A stretch of 14,676 nt of DNA. Source: an uncultured Burkholderiales bacterium. GTDB lineage: Bacteria > Pseudomonadota > Gammaproteobacteria > Burkholderiales > Burkholderiaceae_E. Each line of letters begins with the position of its first letter. The first letter of the stretch is position 1. This document shows positions 1 through 9,976 of this stretch, in pieces. A program made the translations under genes and the position numbers. The notes under the pieces were generated by a model that saw only the letters and a program-made list of their open reading frames with translations, was not told the DNA's origin and did no database searches. The stretch spans positions 1 to 14,676 of the forward strand of contig CAIXXI010000190.1 of the NCBI GenBank assembly GCA_903923345.1, written 5' to 3'.

Positions 1-2671
<2,671 letters not shown>

Positions 2672-2775
2672 GATCGTAGCGTAATTGGATTCAGGCCGAT
2701 TTTGGTGCTGAAATGACAGTCTGTTCGGCTTAATGCAGCATAAAATGCCGTGTTTTATACATATACAAGAACATC
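2672..2775. promoter_or_regulatory. Divergent aceE / lrp-like promoter region with an inverted repeat
   Basis: This 104-base region separates the divergent start codons and is clearly richer in AT than its surroundings. It contains an inverted repeat, ATAAAA at 2740-2745 and TTTTAT at 2753-2758, separated by 7 bases. Possible -10 boxes are TATACA at 2756-2761 for the regulator and TATAAA (minus strand, 2759-2754) for aceE, so the two promoters would overlap the repeat. No good -35 box is visible for either. Lrp/AsnC proteins often bind imperfect AT-rich palindromes in their own promoters, so the repeat is a plausible operator. That role is inference. Confidence 0.45.
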
Positions 2776-3249
2776 ATGAAACTCGACGCGATCGATCTGC
2801 GTATCCTCGACGAGCTTCAGCGCGACGGGGCGCTGTCCAATGTCGAACTGGCCCGACGGGTTCACCTGTCGCCCTCACCCTGTCTGACACGGGTGCGGGC
2901 GCTCGAGGCCGCCGGCGTGATCGACCGGTATGTCGCGATCGCCAACCCGGCTGCGCTCGGGCTGGGCCTGTCGGTCTTCATCTCGATCAGCCTGAAGAGC
3001 CAGAGCAAGGAGGCGTTGGCCGAATTCGAGCGGCGCATCATCGAACACGACGAGGTGATGGAGTGCTACCTGATGACCGGCGACAGCGACTACCTGATCC
3101 GGGTGGCGGTGGCTGATATCGCCGCGCTCGAAAAGTTCATCCTCGAGCAGCTCACGCCGATCCCGGGACTTGAAAAGATTCGCTCGAGCTTTGCGCTCAA
3201 GCAGGTGCGCTACAAGACCGCTCTGCCGATAGCGCGCCCGGCGCGCTGA
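2776..3249 (+). CDS. Lrp/AsnC family transcriptional regulator
   Basis: This 157-residue protein has the usual two-part Lrp/AsnC layout. The N-terminal winged helix-turn-helix (about residues 3-55) contains the family signatures IDLRILDELQRDG, ELARRVHLSPSPCLTRV and LEAAGVIDRY. The C-terminal RAM effector-binding and oligomerisation domain (about residues 63-145) contains MECYLMTGDSDYLIRV and ends in PGLEKIRSSFALKQVRYKTALP. Such proteins bind amino acids or related small molecules and control nearby metabolic genes as well as their own. The ATG at 2776 starts exactly at the conserved N-terminus, with only a weak purine-rich stretch upstream. It diverges from aceE, so it may control pyruvate dehydrogenase and itself. 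The effector cannot be read from sequence. Several paralogues per genome are normal, so I assign no gene symbol. Confidence 0.93.
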   Translation: MKLDAIDLRILDELQRDGALSNVELARRVHLSPSPCLTRVRALEAAGVIDRYVAIANPAALGLGLSVFISISLKSQSKEALAEFERRIIEHDEVMECYLMTGDSDYLIRVAVADIAALEKFILEQLTPIPGLEKIRSSFALKQVRYKTALPIARPAR

Positions 3250-3268
3250 GCCATCGCGCAGGGTTGAG

Positions 3269-3285
3269 CCGGGCGCAGAGCCCGG
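3269..3285. terminator. Short GC hairpin between convergent genes (possible terminator)
   Basis: In the 42-base gap between the convergent stop codons of the Lrp-like gene and cca, CCGGGC (3269-3274) can pair with GCCCGG (3280-3285) around a 5-base loop. It works on either strand in principle. There is no U-tract on either side, so it is not a canonical intrinsic terminator. The location is the main support. Confidence 0.25.
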
Positions 3286-3291
3286 GGGTGA

Positions 3292-4548
3292 TCAGCGTGC
3301 GGGGCGCCCCAGCGCAGCCGCCACCGCTTCGACCCGGGCCCGGTGCACCGCGTCCCGGATGCGCTGCGCGCGGCTTGAGGCGGGTTCAGGCGGGGATGCA
3401 CCGGCAATCGCACCGGCGTCGATGCTGCGCGCCGCCTGCAGGGCAGCCTGCCACATCGACGCCTGCGGGTAGGGCTGGTCGCTGCGTCCGGCGCGCCCCC
3501 GGGCATCGGCCTCGCAGGCCTGCAGCAGCTCGCTGAACCGGGCCGGCTTGCGGATGGCATCGCAGCGCTCGAGCAGATCGACCATCGTGCAGGCCCGCAA
3601 TTCGGCTGCGCGGTGCAGGTTGCCGTGATCACGCGCCGCCATGATCGCCAGTTCGCGGCAGTCGTTGGGCACCTTGAGCCGTTCGCAGACCTGACGCGCC
3701 AGATGGGCTGAGCGCTGCTCGTGACCGATGTGTGCGGGCAGCACCTCGGCGGGTGTGGTGGCCTTGCCCAGGTCGTGCAGCAGGGCAGCCCAGCGTGCCG
3801 GCAGGCTGGCCTGCAGCCGCGCGGCAGCATCGATGACCAGGCTGATGTGGATGCCGGTATCGACTTCAGGATGGTGATCGGCGCGCTGCGGCACGCCCCA
3901 CAGTGCATCCAGTTCAGGAATCAGGCGGCCCAGTGCGCCACAGTCGCGAAGCACCTCGAGCATGCGCGATGGACGCGTTTCCATCAGGCCGCGCGACAGC
4001 TCCTGCCAGACGCGCTCGGGCACCAGCGCATCGACCTCGCCATCGCTCACCATGGCGCGCATCAGGTCGACGGTCTCGGGCGCGACCGTGAAGCGCTCGA
4101 ATCGGGCCGCGAAGCGGGCCAGTCGCAGGATGCGCACCGGGTCTTCCGTGAAGGCCTCGCTGACATGACGCAGGATGCCGGCGCGCAGGTCGCGCTGGCC
4201 ACCCCAGGGGTCGATCAGCGAGCCATCGGGCGAGCGCGCCATGGCATTGATCGTGAGGTCGCGCCGGCGCAGGTCATCGTGCAGGCTGACATCGGGTGCG
4301 CAGTACACCGAAAAGCCCCGATAGCCGCGGGCCGTTTTGCGCTCGGTGCGGGCCAGCGCGTATTCCTCGTGAGAGTGCGGGTGCAGAAAGACCGGGAAAT
4401 CGCGTCCCACCGGCTCAAAGCCCAGCGCGGTCATCTGCTCGGGCGTCGACCCGACCACCACCCAGTCACGGTCATTGACCGGCAGCCCCAGCAGCGCATC
4501 GCGCACCGCGCCGCCGACTTCATAGGCCTCGATGCCGGGCTCGCTCAA
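3292..4548 (-). CDS. cca: tRNA nucleotidyltransferase (CCA-adding enzyme) with HD domain
   Basis: Cca adds or repairs the 3'-terminal CCA of tRNAs using CTP and ATP without a nucleic-acid template. The 418-residue protein matches the long proteobacterial type throughout. The nucleotidyltransferase motif is GGAVRD at 12-17, with the metal-binding pair D26 and D28 in NDRDW. It is followed by GRDFPVFLHP, EEYALARTERK, RRDLTINA (95-102) and EDPVRILRLARFAARF (135-150). The nucleotide-selecting and tRNA-binding neck and body follow, then an HD domain with HDLGK at 258-262, as in the E. coli enzyme with its extra phosphohydrolase activity. The start is TTG at 4548. It overlaps the upstream gene's TGA stop as TTGA, lies 11 residues before GGAVRD, and no upstream ATG fits. 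It is probably the last gene of the slt operon and is translationally coupled. Confidence 0.96.
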   Translation of the reverse strand: MSEPGIEAYEVGGAVRDALLGLPVNDRDWVVVGSTPEQMTALGFEPVGRDFPVFLHPHSHEEYALARTERKTARGYRGFSVYCAPDVSLHDDLRRRDLTINAMARSPDGSLIDPWGGQRDLRAGILRHVSEAFTEDPVRILRLARFAARFERFTVAPETVDLMRAMVSDGEVDALVPERVWQELSRGLMETRPSRMLEVLRDCGALGRLIPELDALWGVPQRADHHPEVDTGIHISLVIDAAARLQASLPARWAALLHDLGKATTPAEVLPAHIGHEQRSAHLARQVCERLKVPNDCRELAIMAARDHGNLHRAAELRACTMVDLLERCDAIRKPARFSELLQACEADARGRAGRSDQPYPQASMWQAALQAARSIDAGAIAGASPPEPASSRAQRIRDAVHRARVEAVAAALGRPAR

Positions 4549-5516
4549 CGGCCGGCACGCTCGCGCAGTCGACTGAACCGGGTCGCGATGCCACCGCCAT
4601 ACATCGATGGGCCCAGCTCGCGCAATGAAACCGGTGTGATGCCGAGTTCGGGTGCGACGGCCGCGTCGCTCACGTTGTCGATCGACATCGAGTCGATGTT
4701 GTCGCGGCTCATCATCGGTTCTCCGGGCGCCAGCTCCATGAGCATCGCGACCAGTCGGTCGATGCCGGCGGGCAGTCCGATGATCGGCTTGGAGTGACCC
4801 GTCCAGACGCCAGCCAGCTCGACCAGCTGGCGCAGGGTGAAGACCTCCGGACCGACCAGCGGATAGACCTTGCCATGGGTGTGCGGGTCATCGAGCACGT
4901 TGACCGTGGCCGCAGCGACATCGCCGACCCAGACCGGCTGAAAGCGCGCCGTGCTGCCGGCCAGACCGATCAGCGGCAGGAGCGCCTGCAGCCGGGCAAA
5001 GACGTTCATGAATGCGTCGTCGGCACCGAACACCACCGAGGGGCGCAGCACGGTCCAGTCGAGATCGGGCGCCGTGCGGATCACCGCCTCACCGGCGGCC
5101 TTCGAGCGCAGGTAGCGCGAGGGCAGGGTCCGCTCGCCGCCTTCGGTGACGCCCAGCGCACTGATGTGGACCAGCCGGCGCACGCCCTGTGCCGCACAGG
5201 CCTTCACGAGCAGTCGGGGCAACTGGACATGGGCCCGGTCGAAGTCCGGCCCCCAGTCGGGGCCTGCAGCCCGACCATGCAGGATGCCGACCAGGCTGAT
5301 CGCCGTATCGCACCCTCGGGCCAGGTGCTCGAGCACACCGGTTTCACTGACGTGGGTTTCGACCACATCGACGCGGGGCAGGAGCAGGAGATGTCGGGCC
5401 CGCTCACGATGCCGGGTCGGGACGATCACCTTGTGGCCTTGCGAGGCCAGCTGCGCCACCACATGGCTGCCGATGAAGCCACTGCCACCAACGACGAGGA
5501 TCTGCCTGGGATTCAT
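4545..5516 (-). CDS. NDUFA9-like atypical short-chain dehydrogenase/reductase (NAD(P)-binding)
   Basis: This 323-residue Rossmann-fold protein belongs to the atypical SDR group commonly annotated as complex I NDUFA9-subunit family or NAD-dependent epimerase. The N-terminal dinucleotide-binding motif GGSGFIG is at residues 10-16. HISALGV follows strand 5, an SDR-type tyrosine and lysine sit in YLRSK at 135-139, and LRPSVVFG comes next. The substrate-binding half is less conserved, so the reaction is unknown. Relatives help assemble or stabilise complex I in mitochondria, but whether bacterial members do so is unclear. The ATG at 5516 has a GGAG sequence (minus strand, 5528-5525) 8 bases upstream. 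It begins 26 bases after the slt stop and ends in a 4-base TTGA overlap with cca, so the three genes very likely form one transcript. Confidence 0.9.
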   Translation of the reverse strand: MNPRQILVVGGSGFIGSHVVAQLASQGHKVIVPTRHRERARHLLLLPRVDVVETHVSETGVLEHLARGCDTAISLVGILHGRAAGPDWGPDFDRAHVQLPRLLVKACAAQGVRRLVHISALGVTEGGERTLPSRYLRSKAAGEAVIRTAPDLDWTVLRPSVVFGADDAFMNVFARLQALLPLIGLAGSTARFQPVWVGDVAAATVNVLDDPHTHGKVYPLVGPEVFTLRQLVELAGVWTGHSKPIIGLPAGIDRLVAMLMELAPGEPMMSRDNIDSMSIDNVSDAAVAPELGITPVSLRELGPSMYGGGIATRFSRLRERAGR

Positions 5517-5542
5517 GGTCTGCGCTCCAGAAGATCCGCGGC

Positions 5543-7606
5543 TCAGCCACCCGGTGCGGGTGTGGCTGCGGTTGCAGGGCCGGGCTGGATCTCACCCAGC
5601 ATGGCCTTGAGCGACGGGATCTCGCCGTTCATGAGGCCTGAGTACCAGGTGGCATTCGAGAGCACGGCCTTCACGTATCCACGGGTCTCGGTGAAGGGAA
5701 TGATCTCGGCAAAAATAGCCCCTTCGACCGGCCGATCGAGCGTGCCGCGCCAGGAACGTGGCCGACCGGGGCCGGCGTTGTAGCCGGCCGAGGCCAACAC
5801 CGGTGACCGATCCAGACCGTCATAGACCGTCTTCAGATAGTAGGTGCCGAACTGCAGATTGGTGTCGAGGTCGTTGATCTGCGAGGGGCTGAAGTTCTTG
5901 ACGCCCATGCGCTGCGCAATCCACTGCGCGGTCGCCGGCATGATCTGCATGAGGCCGGAGGCACCGACGCTGGAGCGCGCATCCATGATGAAGCGCGATT
6001 CCTGCCGGATCAGGCCGTAGACCCAGGCGGGATCCAGGCCCTGCGCTTTGGCATTCGGGGCCAGCCGCTCAACGAAGGGCGTGGGGTAGCGCATGTTGAA
6101 GTCGTGCTCGGTGCGGGTTCGGTCGGCGGTGTTGACCATGCGATCGAGCAGACCACGCTGGCGGCCGTATTCGGCGGCTGCCAGCAATTGGCGGTCGTTC
6201 ATGCCGCGCAGCTGAAAGTTCCACTCGCGATTGCCTTCAGGGCGCAGCCCAAGCTCGTAAAACCGCAGGGCACGCTCAAAGCCGGGATTGCTGCGGGCAG
6301 CGGCCAACTCGGCTGGCGTGACCGGCGCAGCCTTGGGCGGGATCGTCGGCCTGGCGCCAATCTCCTCGGAGGCCAGTTGCGAGTAGAACTCCGGGCGCCC
6401 GGCAATCGAGGTGAACAAGGTACGGGCCTGATGCTTCGCTTCGGCGGAGTCGGACTGCGCCTGGATCGAACGGCCCAGCCAGTAGGTCCAGGTCGACTCA
6501 TTGCGCGCGGACTCGCTCATGCGCTCGATCGATGATCGCACTGTGGCCCAATCGCCGGCTCGCAATCCGGCCCGCGCCATCCAGGCCAGGGTTTCGTCGG
6601 AGGGCCGTGCGGTGCGGGCCTCGCGGGCCCATGCTGCCGATTCGGGGGCGAGCTTGCGCATGCCGGCCGCAGCGATCTGCGACCAGCAAAAGGCCCGCTC
6701 GGCCGGGCGCAGCTTCGCGCCAGCACTGGCCATGCGATCGGCAGCGGCAGAGGGATCGGTGCGGGCCATCAGGCCCAGCCCGATGAAGGTCAACTCGCGC
6801 GAAGCCGAGCCATCCAGCACCGAAGCCGGCCGGGCAAGCACCTGTTCGAGCTGACGGCTGTCGAGACTCGGCACGGCGAGCAAAGCGGCGCGGCGCACGG
6901 CGGACGTGGAGCCCGATTCAATCGCCATCTCCAGCCGCTGCCATAGGTCTGCGGCACTGGCCTGGCCGCTGGACGCCAGAGACTCGAGCAGGCCGTTACA
7001 GGCTTCCCCCAGATCGCGAGTCTGCATGATCGACTCGCGCGCTTCGGCCATGGCCGGCTCGCCGCGGGCGAGTCGGGCGCGCAAGGCGTAGCAGCGAGGC
7101 GCCGCTTCATCGCGCAGCAGCCAGCCCTGATAGATGGCGTCATAGCCGGCCCAGGCTTCCCGGCGACCCAAAGCGAGCATCCAGTCGCGTCGGGCCAGAT
7201 CGCCCATGATCGTGCCGCTGTTCAGGGCGACGAAGGCCTTGGCTTCAGCGTCAGCCGCAGCTGCTGCGTCGGCTGGCGAGCCTGCCCGGATGTCGGCCAG
7301 CTGCAAGCGCACACGCCAGTAGTCGATGTAGATCCGAAGCGGATGGGAGGGGTCGACCTGAGCAGCCGCCTGCTCAAAGCGCGATGCATCCGGCTTCAGT
7401 ACCGCATTGCGTGCCGCGATGAAGGCCTCATCGGATGAGGCGAACTCGGCGCGCGGCGCAGCATTGCGCCCGGCTTTGCCCTGAGCATGTGCCGGTTCGG
7501 GGCTGAATGAGAAGACAGCCAGACCGATGAGGCATGCGATGACCAGACCCGGCAGGCCGGACGGCATTACGATGGCGAAGCGAGCGCCTGCGGGCGTGAC
7601 GATCAT
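5543..7606 (-). CDS. slt: Soluble lytic murein transglycosylase (Slt70-type)
   Basis: This periplasmic enzyme cleaves the MurNAc-GlcNAc bond of peptidoglycan to form 1,6-anhydro-MurNAc ends during wall turnover. The 687-residue protein has a hydrophobic signal segment (about 18-34) and a likely signal peptidase site near AHA-Q at 40-42. A long alpha-helical superhelix follows, then a C-terminal SLT domain (about 515-640). Catalytic Glu536 lies in RQESRF. GASGLMQIMP (548-557) and YNAGPGR (609-615) are the other hallmark motifs. The length is similar to E. coli Slt70 (645). The start at 7606 is uncertain: neither it nor the internal Met14 (7567) has a good ribosome-binding site, and Met14 would give a more compact signal peptide. 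It heads the slt / NDUFA9-like / cca operon and diverges from fthC. Confidence 0.95.
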   Translation of the reverse strand: MIVTPAGARFAIVMPSGLPGLVIACLIGLAVFSFSPEPAHAQGKAGRNAAPRAEFASSDEAFIAARNAVLKPDASRFEQAAAQVDPSHPLRIYIDYWRVRLQLADIRAGSPADAAAAADAEAKAFVALNSGTIMGDLARRDWMLALGRREAWAGYDAIYQGWLLRDEAAPRCYALRARLARGEPAMAEARESIMQTRDLGEACNGLLESLASSGQASAADLWQRLEMAIESGSTSAVRRAALLAVPSLDSRQLEQVLARPASVLDGSASRELTFIGLGLMARTDPSAAADRMASAGAKLRPAERAFCWSQIAAAGMRKLAPESAAWAREARTARPSDETLAWMARAGLRAGDWATVRSSIERMSESARNESTWTYWLGRSIQAQSDSAEAKHQARTLFTSIAGRPEFYSQLASEEIGARPTIPPKAAPVTPAELAAARSNPGFERALRFYELGLRPEGNREWNFQLRGMNDRQLLAAAEYGRQRGLLDRMVNTADRTRTEHDFNMRYPTPFVERLAPNAKAQGLDPAWVYGLIRQESRFIMDARSSVGASGLMQIMPATAQWIAQRMGVKNFSPSQINDLDTNLQFGTYYLKTVYDGLDRSPVLASAGYNAGPGRPRSWRGTLDRPVEGAIFAEIIPFTETRGYVKAVLSNATWYSGLMNGEIPSLKAMLGEIQPGPATAATPAPGG

Positions 7607-7666
7607 CGAGGATAAAGAGGGTCTGTGAGCCGCGGCACACCGTCCGCTGGCAATCTGTATACGAAG
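7607..7666. promoter_or_regulatory. Divergent slt / fthC upstream region
   Basis: These 60 bases separate the slt start from the preferred fthC start. The palindrome GTATAC at 7657-7662 gives a TATACA-like -10 box on the minus strand and TATACG on the plus strand, so one site could serve both directions. No convincing -35 box is present for either promoter. The plus-strand box would place transcription initiation only a few bases from the fthC ATG, giving a nearly leaderless message. Support is limited to position and the -10-like sequence. Confidence 0.3.
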
Positions 7667-8323
7667 ATGAACATCAACGACTCGTCGAGAATAGCATGTG
7701 ATCCAGCGTCGCCGCAGGCACGGTCACAGCGCCGGGCCGCCCTGATTGCGCAGCGCCAGGCGAGGTCGGCATCGCGCAGCGACACGCAGATTTCGGCCTT
7801 GTTCAACCATCTGCGCGACGCGGTGGGCGAGGTGCGCGGCAAGACCCTCGGGCTGTACTGGCCGGTGCGGGGTGAGCCACCGCTGGGTGCGCTCCCGTCG
7901 CAGTGGCAGGCGCAGGGAGCCCAGCTTGCCCTGCCAGTGGTTGACGGACCCGGGCAGGCCTTGCGCTTCGTGCAATGGCGGGTGGACGCGCCCACCGTGC
8001 CGGGTGCTTACGGCATCCCGCGACCGGCCTGCGACCTTGCGGCCCGCCCCGATCTGCTGCTCGTGCCCTGCCTGGGCTTCGATTTACGCGGGTATCGATT
8101 GGGCTATGGCGGCGGTTTTTACGACCGCACTCTGGCGGCGCTGGCCGCGCAGGCCGGTGGCAAACCGATCGCCCTGGGGGTGGCCTGGGATGAAGGCCTG
8201 CTCGACGACTTCGAGCCATTGCCCACTGACATCGCACTGGACGCCGTGGTCACGCCTTCAGGCCTGACGGTCCCCGGGCAAGCCGGCCAGTCGCTTCAGG
8301 CCAGACCGGGATCGGTGGCGTAG
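7667..8323 (+). CDS. fthC: 5-formyltetrahydrofolate cyclo-ligase
   Basis: This enzyme (methenyltetrahydrofolate synthetase, also called ygfA or fau) uses ATP to turn 5-formyl-THF into 5,10-methenyl-THF and so returns stored folate to the one-carbon pool. The 218-residue protein carries the family hallmark GYRLGYGGGFYDR at 142-154 (nucleotide and folate binding), preceded by PDLLLVPCLGFD. The N-terminal SPQARSQRRAALIAQR matches the usual basic ATP-binding start. An in-frame GTG at 7625 would add 14 residues, but it would leave only 18 bases between divergent genes. I therefore prefer the ATG at 7667, though its ribosome-binding site is weak. It ends 28 bases inside the 3' end of the convergent HD-GYP gene. 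It is functionally related to metF nearby through the folate pool. Confidence 0.93.
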   Translation: MNINDSSRIACDPASPQARSQRRAALIAQRQARSASRSDTQISALFNHLRDAVGEVRGKTLGLYWPVRGEPPLGALPSQWQAQGAQLALPVVDGPGQALRFVQWRVDAPTVPGAYGIPRPACDLAARPDLLLVPCLGFDLRGYRLGYGGGFYDRTLAALAAQAGGKPIALGVAWDEGLLDDFEPLPTDIALDAVVTPSGLTVPGQAGQSLQARPGSVA

Positions 8324-9804
8324 AAGTCGCGAAGGGCGATGCCGAAAGAACCCACCGGCAGTCCCGAGACGATCCGATGCTGCTCCTCGACAGTGCGTCC
8401 CGGGCGCGACACAGTGCGGGTGACCGGACGCTCGAGCAGGGTCTTGTCGGGCCAGGTCAGGACCAGCACGCTGGTCTGACTGGATGTGTCTCGAGCCTGT
8501 GTGGCCACCACCGCGACTTCGCCGCTTCCGAGTTCGACCAGACTGCCCACCGGAAACATGCTCACCGCCTGCACGAACTGCTCGACCAGCGTCTCATCGA
8601 AGGAGCTGCCCGCCCATTCGCACAGGTTCATCAGTGCGTCCTGCGCTGACGAGGCTTCGGCATAGGGGCGCGGGGTGATCAATGCGGCAAAACTGTCTGC
8701 AATGGCAGCCATGCGGCCATACAGGCTGATGGCATCGGCCACCAGCCCGCCCGGGTAGCCGCTGCCGTCAAGCCGTTCATGGTGCTGGGCAATGCCCAGC
8801 TGAACGCTGTCGGGCAGCGCCTCGCAATGGCCGATGATTTCCAGACCCAGGCGCACATGTTCCTTGACCTGCTGGAATTCCTCCGCCGTGAGCATGCCTG
8901 GCTTCTCCAGCAGGGTCCGCGACACCCGCACCTTGCCGATATCAGCCAGCATGCCAATGAGAGCGAGTTCGGCGAGGTGTCGTCTGGGCAGCCCCAGGTG
9001 TCTGCCCAGCACCACCAGATACAGCGCCACTTTTACGCCGTGGTTGGCCGGATTGAAGTCGACATCGCGCAGCCGACCCACCCAGATGAGTGCATCAGGG
9101 TTGTCGATGATGCTGTCGACCAGTGCATACGCGCCGGTCGTGACCTCGCCCAGATCAATCCGGGCGCCGGCGCGAATGCCCGCCAGCAGGCTGGCCAGTG
9201 CCGCCTCGGCGAATTCGAAGGCACGCCGTGCCCGGGGCAGTTCGGCGCCGAATGCCCGCACATCGCGGTAGACGGTGGCCTGCACGTCGACTGGCAACAG
9301 GCCACGTCGAGCATGCGGGGCGGTGCCCGGGTCGGCATGACGGCCACCGACCAGGCTGAGTGGGCCGGCCATCCAGATGGCGATGCGGCCCAGCACGCCC
9401 TGGGAACCGGCCGGCGGCGCGGTCTCGCGGGCGAACTGCCGAAAGCGCTGTCGGGTGGCTGCGCTGATGCGGATGTCGGCCCGGGCCGGATAGCGTTGCC
9501 CGGGTGGGGGCAGCTTGGCAGCCGCCGCAGGCGCTGGGCGCTGAACCGCCTGGGCCGCCTCCTGGCTGGAGCGATCGAGATCGACATAGGCATGGCTGCA
9601 GTTGCGTTGCAGCGCCTGCAACTCGGCTTCGCTGTCGATCAGGAAACCCTGCAGCAGAAACGGCGTATCGAGCCAGGGGCGGTCGAGTTCGACGACATAC
9701 AGACCGATGACCAGCGATTCGACCGGTACGACCAGGCGCTGTCGGTTGACCAGCCGCAGGGCGGCTGATGCCTCATGGGTCGATCTGGAATCACTCGGCT
9801 GCAA
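8296..9804 (-). CDS. DUF3391 / HD-GYP domain protein with altered HD motif
   Basis: This 502-residue protein has an N-terminal DUF3391 region (about 18-90: RLVVPVESLVIGLYVVELDRPWL, then FLLQGFLIDSE), a low-complexity Ala/Pro linker (about 80-105), and an HD-GYP domain (about 225-400). HD-GYP proteins hydrolyse the second messenger cyclic di-GMP. Metal-ligand candidates H255, H316, H341 and H342 are present, as is DGSGYPGGL (346-354). However, the central HD dyad reads A287-D288 in GMLADIGK, where HDIGK is usual. A C-terminal extension (about 415-502) is unassigned. The start is TTG at 9804: an in-frame TGA lies immediately upstream and AGGAG (minus strand, 9818-9814) sits 9 bases before it. 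It may be a reduced-activity enzyme or a c-di-GMP receptor rather than a normal phosphodiesterase. Confidence 0.92.
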   Translation of the reverse strand: MQPSDSRSTHEASAALRLVNRQRLVVPVESLVIGLYVVELDRPWLDTPFLLQGFLIDSEAELQALQRNCSHAYVDLDRSSQEAAQAVQRPAPAAAAKLPPPGQRYPARADIRISAATRQRFRQFARETAPPAGSQGVLGRIAIWMAGPLSLVGGRHADPGTAPHARRGLLPVDVQATVYRDVRAFGAELPRARRAFEFAEAALASLLAGIRAGARIDLGEVTTGAYALVDSIIDNPDALIWVGRLRDVDFNPANHGVKVALYLVVLGRHLGLPRRHLAELALIGMLADIGKVRVSRTLLEKPGMLTAEEFQQVKEHVRLGLEIIGHCEALPDSVQLGIAQHHERLDGSGYPGGLVADAISLYGRMAAIADSFAALITPRPYAEASSAQDALMNLCEWAGSSFDETLVEQFVQAVSMFPVGSLVELGSGEVAVVATQARDTSSQTSVLVLTWPDKTLLERPVTRTVSRPGRTVEEQHRIVSGLPVGSFGIALRDFYATDPGLA

Positions 9805-9976
9805 GTCTCAACACTCCTGGTCTGGGGTGTCAGCCTTGTCTGCAAAGCCTTTTACCCGTTTGGACGAGCGTCGATCTTAGCCATCGCCAGCGCCTGGGCG
9901 GCACATCGAAGCGCCAGGCGGCAGGCGGATTTACCGGCGATCCGATGGGCGGACACAGCTTATCCGCGAGCGGTGT
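9805..9976. other. Intergenic region between metF stop and HD-GYP start
   Basis: These 172 bases hold a good ribosome-binding site for the HD-GYP gene (AGGAG, minus strand 9818-9814) and a TAAGAT-like -10 candidate further upstream without a matching -35 box. An inverted repeat of 7 bases, CGCCTGG at 9891-9897 and CCAGGCG at 9914-9920, has a 16-base loop and no U-tract. I see no small gene and no clear terminator after metF, so read-through from the ahcY operon into the HD-GYP gene is possible. Confidence 0.4.

Noticed and set aside
3721..4797. A 358-codon plus-strand open frame opposite cca and the SDR gene
   Set aside because: It crosses two real genes on the other strand and has no family features.
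7607..7666. 6S RNA next to fthC, as found near this gene in many proteobacteria
   Set aside because: The gap is only 60 bases, too short for 6S RNA, and no suitable long hairpin is visible.
9891..9920. Inverted repeat CGCCTGG / CCAGGCG as a metF terminator
   Set aside because: The loop is 16 bases and no U-tract follows on either strand, so it is not a convincing intrinsic terminator.
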